This document shows, in pieces, positions 9,547 through 20,700 of a DNA stretch of 64,000 bases; position 1 is the stretch's first letter; each line of letters starts with the position of its first letter. Source of the stretch: Flectobacillus sp. BAB-3569 (GTDB lineage: Bacteria; Bacteroidota; Bacteroidia; Cytophagales; Spirosomataceae); assembly GCF_002270355.1 (NCBI RefSeq), contig NZ_NJFZ01000013.1, positions 97,268 through 161,267 on the forward strand, read 5' to 3'. The position numbers and the translations under genes were made by a program. The notes below the pieces were generated by a model that saw only the letters and a list, made by a program, of their open reading frames with translations, had not been told where the DNA came from and did not search any database.

Positions 9547-11706
9547 ATGAACAAATTATATCAAATAGCTTTAGGTTTCACGAGTATTGTATTGGCTTCG
9601 TGTACCAAATATGAGCCATTGGAGTTTGCCACAACCAAACCCGAAAGTGTTGCTTTGCAAGAAAATATTGACGCCTATCCCGCGCTCAAATCCTATATCA
9701 ACCGCACCTCAAATCCTAATTTTAAGTTTGGCGTAGCGCTTTCTCTCAACGACTACGTCAACAAAGGGGTAATGTATCGTCTGGCCAATAAAAACTTCGA
9801 TGAAATTGCCCTAGGATATGAAATGAAGCATGGTGCTGTAGTGCAGTCGAATGGCTCCTTGGCCTTAGATAATGTATCCAAACTTCTGGCAGCCGCCAAA
9901 GAAGCAGGTACTACCGTTTATGGACATACCCTTTGCTGGCATGCCAATCAAAATGCGAGCTATCTCAATAGCCTAATAGCACCTATGCTCGTAACAGCGC
10001 CATCTTTTCCTAACGACCTAAACACTAACCCATTAAACAACAACCTTTTTACTGGTTGGAACCAAGTCAATAGCGGTGCAGGTATTTCTATTGCCAATAA
10101 CGCAGGTATGGGAGCAGGTACAAAAGCGATAAAACTGAGTGCATCGGCTACTTCGTCATCGGCGACCGCTTTACAGCTGACAAGTCCTTCAATTACTGTT
10201 GTACCTGGACATAAATACGAAGTCGTTTGCTATATCAAATCAGATGTTGCAGGTGAAGGACGTATCTCTTTTGAAGGACTTAGCAACAACACTCCTTCGA
10301 TTGACTGGACCAAATCTGGAAAAGCTTCAACAACTTTTACGACAGGTATTTCATGGAAAGAAATCAGATTTCAAATCAGTGACTTTACAGGAAATAGCAT
10401 TAAGCTCAATTTTGATTTGGGCTATAAACCGAATGTGAATTATTACATCGACATCAACAACCTCTACGTGTACGATACCCAAGGAACTCCAGTAGTAACC
10501 AACCTTGTAGCTAACGGCGATTTTGAGTCAGGCTCAGGTTGGGGAGGCTGGGGCGGTAGCTCGTCGAGAGGTGTAACAGCTGATGGTTTGGGTTATAGCA
10601 ATAAGGGGAAAGCCTTTTTCGTAACAAACCCTGCAAAATCAGCTAACTACTGGGATGTCCAAACTCTTTATGATTTAGGAAAAAGCCTTAACAATGGCGA
10701 ATCTTATGTGCTTTCGTTTTGGGTAAAAGGTACTGCCGAAGGAATCATTCGACCAGAATTACAAAGTCCTTCTTATACCTCAAATGGCTATGGTCAGGTT
10801 CCAGTTACAAAAGAATGGAAGCTAATAGAACTAACAACCACAGTTTCGGGTACAGATAAGTCACGATTGGTATTTAGTTACGGTGAATTTGGTGGAACAG
10901 TTTATATAGATAACGTAGTTCTGAAAAGTACTAAAGCTTCAGGTGGTGCAGTTACGTTGGCAGAAAAAACAGCAACCGAAAAGACTAGTTTGATAGGCAC
11001 TGCTTTAGACACTTGGATGTCAGGCATTATGGGTGTAAGTAAATCTTATGTAAAAGCATGGGATGTCGTTAATGAGCCTATGGACGATGGAAAACCTTAC
11101 GAGCTAAAAACTGCCGTAGGTCGCACTACGATTTCTTCAGATGAGTTTTTCTGGCAAGATTATCTTGGCAAAGATTACGCAGTAACAGCATTCCAATTGG
11201 CAAGAAAATACGGCAATCCTGATGACAAGCTATTTATCAATGACTATAATCTTGAATATAGTCTCGACAAATGTAAAGGAATTATTGCTTACACAAATTA
11301 TATCGAGAGCAAAGGTGCAAAAGTAGATGGTATCGGTACACAAATGCATATCAGTATCACTTCTGATAAAAACAAAATTGCCGAAATGTTCAAGTTATTA
11401 GCAGCTAGTGGTAAGTTAATTAAAATCTCAGAATTGGATATAGGCTTGGGTGGTGTCAAAACCGCTAACGCTACCAAAGAACAATATCAAGCACAAGCCG
11501 AAATGTATAAGTATGTAATTGACAAATACTTTGAACTCATTCCAGCGGCTCAGCGATATGGTATTACTATTTGGAGTCCGCTTGATAGTCCTGCCAATTC
11601 AAGTTGGAGAGCTGATGAACCAATCGGCCTTTGGAATGGGCAATATGTTCGTAAACTAGCTTACTCGTATGTAGCTGATGCTATTAAAGCTAATACAAGC
11701 AAATAA
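9547..11706 (+). CDS. GH10 endo-beta-1,4-xylanase with inserted carbohydrate-binding region (Xyn10C-like), lipoprotein
   Basis: 719 residues. Signal peptide ends at a lipobox (VLASC, about residue 19), so the enzyme is probably on the cell surface. The GH10 barrel starts at about residue 45 (FKFGVALSLNDYVNKG) and reaches GHTLCWHANQ (about 135-145). It is then interrupted by about 330 residues with two beta-sandwich CBM4/9/22-type repeats (each with LVANGDFESGSGW- or NNNLFTGWNQV-like starts and YYIDINNLYVYD / VYIDNVVL ends), and resumes at about residue 480. Acid/base E510 lies in WDVVNEP and nucleophile E629 in KISELDIG. This split architecture is that of Bacteroidota Xyn10C/BACOVA_04390-type surface xylanases. 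It closes the SusCD polycistron and would make the first cuts in xylan at the cell surface. Confidence 0.95.
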   Translation: MNKLYQIALGFTSIVLASCTKYEPLEFATTKPESVALQENIDAYPALKSYINRTSNPNFKFGVALSLNDYVNKGVMYRLANKNFDEIALGYEMKHGAVVQSNGSLALDNVSKLLAAAKEAGTTVYGHTLCWHANQNASYLNSLIAPMLVTAPSFPNDLNTNPLNNNLFTGWNQVNSGAGISIANNAGMGAGTKAIKLSASATSSSATALQLTSPSITVVPGHKYEVVCYIKSDVAGEGRISFEGLSNNTPSIDWTKSGKASTTFTTGISWKEIRFQISDFTGNSIKLNFDLGYKPNVNYYIDINNLYVYDTQGTPVVTNLVANGDFESGSGWGGWGGSSSRGVTADGLGYSNKGKAFFVTNPAKSANYWDVQTLYDLGKSLNNGESYVLSFWVKGTAEGIIRPELQSPSYTSNGYGQVPVTKEWKLIELTTTVSGTDKSRLVFSYGEFGGTVYIDNVVLKSTKASGGAVTLAEKTATEKTSLIGTALDTWMSGIMGVSKSYVKAWDVVNEPMDDGKPYELKTAVGRTTISSDEFFWQDYLGKDYAVTAFQLARKYGNPDDKLFINDYNLEYSLDKCKGIIAYTNYIESKGAKVDGIGTQMHISITSDKNKIAEMFKLLAASGKLIKISELDIGLGGVKTANATKEQYQAQAEMYKYVIDKYFELIPAAQRYGITIWSPLDSPANSSWRADEPIGLWNGQYVRKLAYSYVADAIKANTSK

Positions 11707-12216
11707 ATTTAGTAAGTAATCGTGCAGAATAAGATTTAAGTTATGTGTTTAGGGACAAGGCAACAGGCACAAGGCACAGAGTGTTAAAATGTGTTTTTTG
11801 CCGATAGCCCACAGCTGAAATCCGTAAGCCAAAAAATTAAATTTTATTTTGCACAATTGCTTAGCTGGGTAAGGAGTTCAGATTATTTCAGATTTGGGTT
11901 TTCTGACTTCGGATATGATTAAGGTATTTTATTTGCGATAATACTAAAGCAGTAGTATGACTTCCGAAATCCCATATCCGAAATTGTTTGAATGTTTTCG
12001 TCCACGCAAACCCATCACTTAACCTTACACCTAAAGCATTTGGACATTGGGTTACTTCGGGATTTTGTAATCCAATGTTTCAAAGCTTTTATTTACTAGA
12101 TACTTTACCCCTAAAACAGTACTTATTCAAGGTATAATATTGGTATTTTTACTTTCAGAAATAACTATGGGTAGTCCCAATGCTGAATTTAGTACAAAAT
12201 CCTGTGATGAAATTTT
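11707..12216. other. Intergenic region with small palindromes
   Basis: No credible gene. It holds a degenerate GGCAACAGGCACAAGGCA-type repeat (about 11757-11780) that recurs near 55077-55110. A long-looped pair TTCGGATATG / CATATCCGAA lies near 11918 and 11979. A hairpin with arms 12044-12055 and 12067-12078 (11 of 12 paired, loop 11 nt) is the best candidate end of the xylan transcript. The HTCS promoter must lie in the last 100 bp; a TATAAT-like stretch occurs near 12133. Confidence 0.5.
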
Positions 12217-15200
12217 ATGATTACTATGAGGAAAAGCATTATTTTTTTATTCTTACTTCTAACACATTTCTGTTGCTTTTCGCAACAGAAGGAATATAAG
12301 TTTATCAATTTTAGTAGTAAAAATGGACTTTCCTCCAATTCGATTAATGCTATAGTCAAAGATAATAATGGCTTTATGTGGTTTGGCACTGAGGATGGAC
12401 TTAACAAGTTTGATGGCCAAAATTTTAAAGTATATCGCCACAAAGAAACCGATAGTACAAGCATTGGTAGAGGACCAGTGATAGATATTATCAAAGATAA
12501 AACGGGCAACATCTGGCTTGCCACAAATTTTACCTTATCTGTTTATAATCTAAATCTTGACTCATTTATTAATTATGATTTTACCAATTATGGTTGGATT
12601 ACTTGTTTGTATGCCGACCATGATGACAAAATCTGGGTGGGAACTTACTCTGGCTTATTTCTTTTTGACCCCAAAACTCAAAAGACTGTCTCGTTCAAGT
12701 CCAACCCAAACGATTACACTAAACTAAATACAAACGTCATCAATTGCATTTATGAGGACCACCAACATCATATCTGGATTGGCACTGCAAACGGATTACA
12801 TCTATATGACAGTAACTCTCGTGTGTTTAGACGCTTTTTACATGAAAATAATAATCCTGAAAGTTTAAGTAGAAATAATATTAGCTGTATTACTGAAAGC
12901 AAGCAAGGAGAACTTTGGATTGGGACTGACCAAGGAGGCATTAATGTTTTGGACAAAAAACGACATACTTTTAAACACTATGTTTCGAATCCCAACGACA
13001 ACTCAACGCTTATCAATAACAGTATCCATAAATTGGTTTTTGATAAAAATGGGCAATTGTGGGTTGGCATGGAAGGGGGATTAAATATCCTAGAACAAAA
13101 AACAGGAAAAGTCATTAGAGTAAAAAGTTCACCCGTTGAACCAAATAGCTCTTTTATTAACAATGGAGGTCGCTCGGTAAGAGACATTTACATTGATGAT
13201 GCAGGAATTTATTGGGTAGCTATCCATCAAGGTGGCGTCAATAAATATGACTCAAATTTAACATTCTTTAATCATAAACATTATAATATATTTGATCCAA
13301 ATGGTCTAACAGGTAGCTCTGTGATGGCTTTTGCCGAAAGTCCAACGGGAGATATTTTTATTGGGACAGAAGGCACAGGACTCAATCTCTGGAATAGAAA
13401 AACAGGACAGATTCATCCGTATAAACTCAAAGAAGGAAAAGCTAATACAGCTTCCATTATTGCTTTGGGAGTTTCAGGAAAAACACTTTTGGTGGGCACC
13501 TACCAACGAGGTTTTTATAGTGTTGACATGACAACAGGCAATTCAAAATACTATTTATTGCCTTACAGTCCAACAGATACAAGAGATTTACCTGTAAACT
13601 GTATCAAGACGGATAGTCAGGGAAAAGTCTGGCTCGGAACCAATGGTAGTGGGGTCTATTTATTTGACCCAATACTGCAATCTATCGTTACCACAGAGAA
13701 AATTTTTGGACTAAAATCTTCTCAAAAAATTCCTTTAAACGGATTCATTACTGCGATTGAAGAAGATAAAAGCGGCAACCTTTGGTTTGCTTCAAATGGT
13801 ACAGGTATTGCTATTTTCAACCAGCAACAAAAGAGATTTACCGTGTTAAATCATGCCAACAGCAAACTCCCAATCGATAAAGTTCAAAGTATTTATTGTG
13901 ACCACGCAGGGCGAATTTGGGTAGGCGCACAAGGTGGGGGTCTTTGCCTGTATAAACCTCAATCTCAGACATTTGAAATATTTGACGAATCTTTCTCTTT
14001 GTCAAATGATGTGATTTATAAAATACTAGAGGATTCAAAAGGTAAAATTTGGGTTAGTACCAACAAAGGTATCAGTTCGTTTGACCCTGAGAAAAAAGTG
14101 TTTAGAAACTTTAGCTATTACAATGGCGTACTACAAAGCACTTTCAACATAGGCTCGGGATTAAAAACTGCCGATGGACAGTTATTTTTTGGTGGCTTGG
14201 ATGGCTTCAACTATTTCAATCCTGCCGAAATATTGCAGAAAAAAAATATTCCTCCATTGGTTATTACTAGTCTGAAAATCAACAACAAACAAGTAAATCC
14301 AATAGAAAACTCAGAAATACAAGAGCACATATCAATCGCTAAAGAAATAGTTTTGAGTTATAAGCAGAACTTTTCGCTCGATTTTATGGCGCTCAATTAT
14401 ACCGTACCTCACGAAAGTAGGTATGCTTACAAACTCGAAGGATTTGATAAAGAATGGAATCAAGTAGGAACTTCTACCACGGCTGTTTATACCAATCTCG
14501 ACCCTGGCAGTTATACTTTTCACCTAAAAGCATACAGTGAAGATGGCTCATGGGAAACACCCGAAAAAGTGATTGAAATTACCGTTGAACCACCTTTTTG
14601 GATGACTTTTTACGCCTATTTGTTTTATGCCATCGTTATTGCGCTCATTGTTTGGGGTATTCGTAGAAGTTCAATTCAAAAACTCAAACGTGAATTTGTG
14701 CTTGAGCAAGAGCGCCTTGAAATGAAGCATTTGATTGAAAAAGAACGCCACGATGCAGAGCAAAAACCGAACTCGAAAAGGTGAAAGTTAAGTTTTTGAC
14801 CAATTTGAGTCATGAATTAAAAACACCTCTTACGCTGGTACTCAACCCAATTGAGAATTTGATGTTTCAAGAAAATAGTACCGAAAAACTCGAAATGCTC
14901 AACCTAATCAGTCGAAATGCCAAACGATTACTTAATCTCGTTAATCAATTATTAGACCTGAGAAAAATTGAAGCCAACGAATTAAATCTGAATGCCACCG
15001 AAGGCGATTTGGTATCTTTTTGTCAAGAAATCGTGGATTCGTTCAAGTATATAGCTGTTCGCAAAAGTATCCATTTACACTTTGTAAGTGTTTATAGCCA
15101 TTATCATACGTCTTTTGACAAAGATAAAATGGAGAGGATTCTCATCAATTTACTCTCAAATGCGATAAAATTTACCAACGAAGGCGGCAATGTTAGCTTT

Positions 15201-16313
15201 CAAATAGCTCAAGAGGGCACATCTGGTATTCGATTGATAGTGCGAGATACAGGCATTGGTTTGTCGAAAGATAGTACCGATAAAATTTTTGAAAGGTTTT
15301 ATCAGATCAACAATAACGTCGATATTCTTAATCAAGGTAGCGGAATTGGCTTGTCTATTGCGCAAGAATTTGTCAAACTTCATGGTGGAACCATCAAAGT
15401 GGAAAGCGAAGAAGGCGTTGGAAGTGCCTTTATCATTTCATTGCCTTTGTATAGCCTTGAGGCAGTCCAGTCGCCTCCAATAGACTTAGAGCCTGAAGTG
15501 ACACCGATAACAGACTTTGCTAAATCAGAACCTCCTAAAATCGAACTTCCTATTATTTTGATTGTGGACGACGACGACGATTTGAGAGCTTATTTGGTAG
15601 AAAGCTTAAAATCAAAATACAAAGTTATCGAAGCTTCTGACGGTCGACAAGGTTGGCAAAAAGCTTTATCATATCATCCGCAATTGATTGTGAGTGATGT
15701 CAATATGCCTGTGGTTGACGGAGTCGAGATGGTTCGGAAAATTAAAAATGATACCCGCACCAAACATATTCCTGTGATCATGCTCACGGTGTTATCCGAA
15801 GAAGTAGACCAACTCAAAGGCTTAGAATCTGGTGCTAGCGATTATTTGAGTAAGCCTTTTAGTTTTCATTTACTTAGTATCAAAATTGAAAATTTGCTTA
15901 GCTTAAATAGCTTATTAAAAAGCACTTACAGTAAACATATTCAGCTCGAAACCCCTGAGATAGAGATAGAATCGGAGGATGAGAAGTTCTTGTTAAAACT
16001 ATCCAAATATGTGGAAGAAAATATTGAAGATCCTGATTTGACAGTAGAAGAACTCAGTAAGGTAATGTTTGTAAGTCGTGGAACGCTTTATAATCGCGTA
16101 CTGAGTCTGACGGGTGAAACCCCAGTAGAATATGTTCGCTCGGTGAAATTGAAAAAATCAATTGCACTTTTACAAAAGAATGACATGAAAATTTCGCAAA
16201 TCGCCTATGCTGTTGGATTTTCTAATCCTAATTATTTTGCACGAGCATTCAAGGCAAAATACAATGTTTCACCAACTGAATATATTACTCAAACACGAAA
16301 AACAGCCGTTTAA
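12217..16313 (+). pseudogene. Hybrid two-component system regulator (HTCS, XynR-like), frameshifted
   Basis: Two overlapping frames together encode a complete HTCS. Frame 1 (12217-14784) has a signal peptide, about 14 beta-propeller repeats (GLSSNSINAIVKD, WFGTEDGLNKFD and later copies), a Y_Y_Y domain (about 700-790) and one membrane helix (FYAYLFYAIVIALIVWG). Frame 3 (from 14781) has HisKA with H866 (NLSHELKTPL), HATPase motifs (NLLSNAIKFTNEGG, DTGIGL, GSGIGLS), a receiver with D1161 (IVSDVNMP) and a C-terminal AraC helix-turn-helix. Adding one A to the A5 run at 14762-14766 gives QKTELEKVKVKFLTNLSHEL and a 1365-residue protein, the normal size. Such proteins sense xylo-oligosaccharide in the periplasm and activate the neighbouring SusCD operon. 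The frameshift may be a sequence error. Confidence 0.92.
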
Positions 16314-16321
16314 ATTCCACG

Positions 16322-16352
16322 CTAATTAGCACTCATGTAAGGTGCTAATTAG
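16322..16352 (+). terminator. Hairpin downstream of the HTCS gene
   Basis: Arms 16322-16332 (CTAATTAGCAC) and 16342-16352 (GTGCTAATTAG) are perfect complements with a 9-nt loop, 8 bp after the HTCS stop. The U-tract is weak. Confidence 0.6.
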
Positions 16353-16465
16353 TGTATTCATAAACAAAATTCTATCAAAAGATGTGGCAAAGAATAATTC
16401 TTTGCTAGGTCTCCCCTTTTACCTATCCCTTACAAAAATGTACTTGTAGTACACAACAAACGCGT

Positions 16466-17581
16466 ATGATGAACACAAAAATCAAAACACTTTTAACGCT
16501 TGGGACTACTGTAGCCTGTCTACAAAGCGTGCAAGCACAAACACAGGGTAACTCTCTAAAATCAGCTTATCAAGAAGATTTCCTCATAGGAACAGCCCTT
16601 GGGACAGAGCACATTTTGGAAAGAAACGAAAAGGCTAATCAATTGATAAAGAAGGAGTTTAATGCTATTACTCCAGAAAATATCATGAAGTCTCAGTTGA
16701 TTCACCCAGAAGTCGATAGATACAACTTTAGTCTGTCGGATAAGTTTGTAGATTATGGACTCAAAAACCAAATGTACATTGTGGGACACACTTTGGTATG
16801 GCATTCACAATTACCAAGTTTTGTACATAAAATAAGTAGTGCAGATTCGCTACGTATATTTATGAAAGAGCACATCAAAACCGTAATGGGACGCTACGCA
16901 GGCAAGATTAATAGCTGGGATGTGGTGAACGAAGCACTCAACGAGGATGGCACCTATCGCAAATCTATTTTCTTTAATAAACTAGGAGATTCCTATATCA
17001 AAGAAGCTTTTGAATTGGCCGCTCAAGTTGACCCAAAAGCCGAGTTATACTACAATGATTATAATATCGAACAGCCAGCCAAACGAAAAGGAGCAATTGC
17101 ATTGATTAAAAAATTGCAAGAAAATGGAGTGAAAATAAACGGTGTAGGTATTCAAGGGCATTGGAGTATCAATTCAAATAACCTCAAAGATATCGAAGAT
17201 TCAATTCTAGAGTTTTCACAAATGGGATTGAAAGTCGCTTTTACTGAATTGGATTTGACTGTACTGCCCAATCCTTGGGATTTGCGAGGTGCCGATGTAA
17301 ATCAACGTTTTAAGGAAGATCCAAAAATGAATCCTTACAAAGATTCTCTACCTGATTCTGTCCAAAATGCGTTGGCAAATCGCTATTCTGAGCTTTTCAA
17401 GTTATTCTTGAAACATAAAGACAAAATCAGTCGCATCACTTTTTGGGGAGTAGATGACCGCCACTCTTGGCTCAATGGTTTTCCAATTCCTAATCGTACT
17501 AATTATCCTCTCTTATTTGACAGAGCTTTAGAACCGAAAAAAGCTTATCAAAGTTTGATAAGTCTTAAGGAAAGTAAGTAA
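16466..17581 (+). CDS. GH10 endo-beta-1,4-xylanase, secreted single-domain
   Basis: 371 residues, the usual size of a one-domain GH10. The signal peptide ends near VQAQ (residue 25) with no lipobox, so the protein is expected in the periplasm or secreted. GH10 motifs occur in order: NAITPENIMKSQ, YIVGHTLVWHSQLPSF, SWDVVNEAL with acid/base E156, YYNDYNIEQ, VGIQGHW, and AFTELDL with nucleophile E261, then ITFWGVDDRHSWL. It stands alone between the HTCS gene and convergent genes, with hairpins on both sides (16322-16352, 17590-17657), so it is probably transcribed separately. It would cut imported xylo-oligosaccharides to short products, complementing the surface GH10 upstream. Identification is firm; the location is inferred. 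Confidence 0.96.
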   Translation: MMNTKIKTLLTLGTTVACLQSVQAQTQGNSLKSAYQEDFLIGTALGTEHILERNEKANQLIKKEFNAITPENIMKSQLIHPEVDRYNFSLSDKFVDYGLKNQMYIVGHTLVWHSQLPSFVHKISSADSLRIFMKEHIKTVMGRYAGKINSWDVVNEALNEDGTYRKSIFFNKLGDSYIKEAFELAAQVDPKAELYYNDYNIEQPAKRKGAIALIKKLQENGVKINGVGIQGHWSINSNNLKDIEDSILEFSQMGLKVAFTELDLTVLPNPWDLRGADVNQRFKEDPKMNPYKDSLPDSVQNALANRYSELFKLFLKHKDKISRITFWGVDDRHSWLNGFPIPNRTNYPLLFDRALEPKKAYQSLISLKESK

Positions 17582-17589
17582 TAAAAATG

Positions 17590-17657
17590 AATTAGTGCTG
17601 TACAAAAGATTGTAAGAGCTATCTATTTCGGATATAATCTTTCGTACAGCACTAATT
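17590..17657. terminator. Long bidirectional hairpin between convergent genes
   Basis: Arms 17590-17611 and 17636-17657 pair at 21 of 22 positions around a 24-nt loop. It sits just after the GH10 stop and before the convergent esterase gene, as expected for a shared terminator. Confidence 0.65.
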
Positions 17658-17778
17658 ATGAGAGGTAAATATCTCAAGAATAACTCATTTGCTGTTGCCC
17701 ACTTTATATTTTACTAAAATGATAAAAGCTTTTTGCCTAATGCCTACGGCTTACAGCCTGGAGCGTAATAATGCAATT

Positions 17779-18660
17779 TTATTTTGCATTATTACCTAAT
17801 TTTTTCGACACAGGTACTTTATATCCCAACACGTCGAGCATCATAAAAGCGTATCTCTTACCTAGCTCACGATAGCCCGCTGCGTCGAAATGTAAATTAT
17901 CTGCGGCATCTGTACAGCCTTTCGACGAGATGATACGAGCCGTTGGTATCGTTTTAGGAAGCGTAGCAATAATCGTATTCATACTTGCACAAATCCCTCC
18001 TTGCTCCGCATGAACCGTTTCGCCAGCCAATAATGGAACAGAATCAGGAGGTAAATTCAAATCTTGTAGAAGGTTATCATACACAATTTTAACTTTCTTT
18101 GTCCAAGTAGTATCATTCGTATTCGATTCCCCTTGATGTAACAAAATGCCTTTGATAACACCTTCTTTTTGTGCCAATTTCGCCATTTCTACCAATCTTC
18201 TGTAAGGATTTCCGTCATACTCCTTAATCATATTTTTCATCCAATTCGGAGCCACAGTTGCTACGTAAGAATCAGTTTTATCTTTATCAAAAAGTTCTAT
18301 TTTACAGCCTCCAATAGATACATTTATTACCCCAACATTGACAGATGATGGCAAGTATTCTAACATGGTTCTTCCAAAATAATCAACTGGGGTCAACCCT
18401 GTATTGCAACGACAAAGCGGTGGTACTGCGGTGTACCATTGTCCCATTTTCCTGTTTAGATTTGGACAATCCAAAGCTTCCAATACCTTAAATCTTGGAT
18501 TGACTCCAACGGTATCTTGTGGCTCAAACTTGGCATTTCCTTCCATATTTGATTGTCCTAAACTGAGGTAAATATGAAAATTAGGGTTTTGAGCAAAAGT
18601 TTTACCCAACACACAAACCATACATAATAAGATAAAAGCAATTTTCTTGTTCATAGTCAT
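17779..18660 (-). CDS. SGNH-type carbohydrate acetylesterase (SASA / CE6-like acetyl xylan esterase)
   Basis: 293 residues with a signal peptide ending at about residue 23 (KTFAQ). The catalytic serine is S37 in LSLGQSNMEG, the block I of sialate-O-acetylesterase/CE6 enzymes. GGCKIELF, ILLHQGESN (block III-like) and DNLHFDAAGYRELG with the D-x-x-H pair near the C-terminus complete the SGNH-type active site. The SASA family contains sialate esterases, but in a xylan locus next to GH43 and GH10 genes a CE6-type acetyl xylan esterase is more likely. It would remove O-acetyl groups that block xylanases and alpha-glucuronidase. It is transcribed after the GH43 gene across a 95-bp gap containing a dispersed hairpin repeat. 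The substrate is inferred. An alternative start lies two codons downstream. Confidence 0.85.
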   Translation of the reverse strand: MTMNKKIAFILLCMVCVLGKTFAQNPNFHIYLSLGQSNMEGNAKFEPQDTVGVNPRFKVLEALDCPNLNRKMGQWYTAVPPLCRCNTGLTPVDYFGRTMLEYLPSSVNVGVINVSIGGCKIELFDKDKTDSYVATVAPNWMKNMIKEYDGNPYRRLVEMAKLAQKEGVIKGILLHQGESNTNDTTWTKKVKIVYDNLLQDLNLPPDSVPLLAGETVHAEQGGICASMNTIIATLPKTIPTARIISSKGCTDAADNLHFDAAGYRELGKRYAFMMLDVLGYKVPVSKKLGNNAK

Positions 18661-18675
18661 AAGTTGTTATTAGTT

Positions 18676-18733
18676 ATTGCTTCAGTTGCAATACTGTTTA
18701 AAAAAGAAGTTCAAGACCTCGTCTTGAACTAGT
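18676..18733. repeat. Dispersed two-palindrome repeat, partial copy
   Basis: Contains a perfect 10-bp hairpin, arms 18708-18717 and 18721-18730 (AGTTCAAGAC / GTCTTGAACT, loop CTC), next to ATTGCTTCAGTTGCAATACT and GTTTAAA. The same ordered elements occur, in reverse orientation, in two tandem copies at 50568-50655 and 50700-50788. Confidence 0.65.
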
Positions 18734-18755
18734 AATAAGTAAGTAATTGGCTGAG

Positions 18756-20687
18756 CTAAGGTAAAAACTGAAGGGAGTTTATCTGCAAATCATGAGATTT
18801 ACCTACAGGGAATTTTACAAAAATATCATGATGTCCAGCTATCGACTTAAGGCTTTTACGCACACTATTTTTACTGGCTGAATATGGGATTTTTGCCACT
18901 AATTTACCAGTTTTCAAATCATCTACCCAAAGCTCTACGACACCATCTGTTTTTGCATTGTATTGGATTTCAATTCCTTTAGCATTCTTTTTTTGGATGC
19001 CCAAATCCACGCCTGAAATCATTAGCCAACCACCGTTCTCAGAAGTATTAGTCACAGATTCTTGGTTGATTTTTTCGACTCCATAGAAATTACTCATCCC
19101 TACAGTAGGCAATTTTGAAAAACCATCTTTACAAATAAACCAATCAAAATCAGCACTTTGGTGTTCAGTAAATAATCCTATACTTGTCCCAACCCATGAG
19201 TTATAATTAGGTTGTACTTTATCCAAATTCTGTACCTGAATGGCATTTCCAACAGCTGTCCAACTGTTTCCATCACCACTGGCATACGCCTTTAGTTCAT
19301 GAAGGTTTCTTTCGATTTTTAGCCAAACTACCTCGCCAAAGTTATTAGGAATACTCTGTGTATTGTTTTCAAAACTAAAGATAATCTTCTTGCCATTTTC
19401 AAATCCACTGTATAGTCGAACAATGACCGTTTGAGCACCATTGCTTAGATATAATCCTGCTTTTTCATTTTCGTTCTGGGCCTTAAAATCGAGCTTTGTA
19501 ACCGCTGAGTAATAGTGATCTGTTTCTTTTTGCACAATACTTGTACGCAGTGAGTCTGGTGATAGCCTCAACCAACCTTTTCGAGCAGTTAAATTGTATA
19601 AATCTGCATGCTTCTTTTTCAAAAAATGCCAATTCAGAGAAAGATTCTTTGTCTCAAAATCATCCGAAGCCACGCTACGCCATGCAATACCCGATTTGGG
19701 TAAATTTGGTTTAGCAATAGGCTCGGTAGTTGGTGCCATACCCCACGGACGGTCACCTTCCCAAATAACAGGATAAAGCGCTGTTTGGCGACCAGTACCC
19801 GACCAATCATCTTGTCCATATTTTTCATAGCTTTGCCCAATAGTCCACCAAGTTCCATCGGCTAGTTGTACTGGTGCGGCAATATGATTAGGTCTTCTAA
19901 AGCCAACTTTATCATCAGTAATAGGTTTAAAAAATTCACCAAGACGCTCCCACTGCGTCGAATCACTCGTTAGTGACTTCCCCCTAAGTACATATTGTCC
20001 TCCCGAAACATCTCCTGCTGGGAAATAATAGTAATAACCATTGCGCTTACACATTACTGGTCCCTCTGCCCAACTATATTGGAGTTTGGCATTAACCCAA
20101 TCAAGGTCAATTACAGAAGAGGTTAGTTGTCCATCTTTTCCTAGCTCCTGTAAACGGTTTGTTTTTTGACCGTTCTTAATGACCATATAAGGTTTTCCAT
20201 CATCGTCTACAAAAATAGAATTATCATAACCCAATGGACCAGTTTTTGGATTTGACTTTACTTGAACTGGCTCTGACCAAGGACCCAAGGGAGAATCTGC
20301 CTTGCTAAACCATTGTCCATTGGCTGAAAAATAAATCCAGTAAGAACCATAGAAATAAGTAATAGCCCCTTGCCAAGTACCTGCCGAAGGGCGGTCGGTT
20401 ACCCAATGCGCTTTTTGCGGGGGCAACACCCTGCTAATAACACGCCAATGTACCAAGTCTTTAGAGTGATAAATAGGCATATACGGTGTAAAATGAAAGC
20501 TTGAACCGCAATGATAGAAATCATCTCCAACTTTCAACAAAGTCGGATCTGGGTGATCACCAGGCAATACGGGGTTGACATAGGTTTTTACTTCGTGATA
20601 AAAGGAATTGTCATTTTGTGAAAAAGTAGGTGTAATTCCACCAAGAATTAATCCAATGAGTAATGTAACGAAGCTTAATTTTTTCAT
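18756..20687 (-). CDS. GH43 family glycosidase with C-terminal beta-sandwich and CBM6-like region
   Basis: 643 residues with a signal peptide ending near TFSQ (residue 24). The five-bladed propeller carries the three GH43 acidic residues: D47 in GDHPDP, D155 in GYDNSIF and E208 in SWAEGP. A beta-sandwich (about 335-520, ending HQSADFDWF) is the GH43 C-terminal domain of beta-xylosidase/arabinofuranosidase enzymes. The last 120 residues (NGGWLMISGVDLG to LQINSLQFLP) look like a CBM6-type module. The expected activity is removal of xylose or arabinose from xylo-oligosaccharides; the subfamily was not assigned. It is the first gene of a two-gene unit with the acetyl esterase. A LacI-type palindrome lies 13 bp before the start, which suggests repressor control. 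Confidence 0.92.
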   Translation of the reverse strand: MKKLSFVTLLIGLILGGITPTFSQNDNSFYHEVKTYVNPVLPGDHPDPTLLKVGDDFYHCGSSFHFTPYMPIYHSKDLVHWRVISRVLPPQKAHWVTDRPSAGTWQGAITYFYGSYWIYFSANGQWFSKADSPLGPWSEPVQVKSNPKTGPLGYDNSIFVDDDGKPYMVIKNGQKTNRLQELGKDGQLTSSVIDLDWVNAKLQYSWAEGPVMCKRNGYYYYFPAGDVSGGQYVLRGKSLTSDSTQWERLGEFFKPITDDKVGFRRPNHIAAPVQLADGTWWTIGQSYEKYGQDDWSGTGRQTALYPVIWEGDRPWGMAPTTEPIAKPNLPKSGIAWRSVASDDFETKNLSLNWHFLKKKHADLYNLTARKGWLRLSPDSLRTSIVQKETDHYYSAVTKLDFKAQNENEKAGLYLSNGAQTVIVRLYSGFENGKKIIFSFENNTQSIPNNFGEVVWLKIERNLHELKAYASGDGNSWTAVGNAIQVQNLDKVQPNYNSWVGTSIGLFTEHQSADFDWFICKDGFSKLPTVGMSNFYGVEKINQESVTNTSENGGWLMISGVDLGIQKKNAKGIEIQYNAKTDGVVELWVDDLKTGKLVAKIPYSASKNSVRKSLKSIAGHHDIFVKFPVGKSHDLQINSLQFLP

Positions 20688-20700
20688 TTGTTATTTTATT

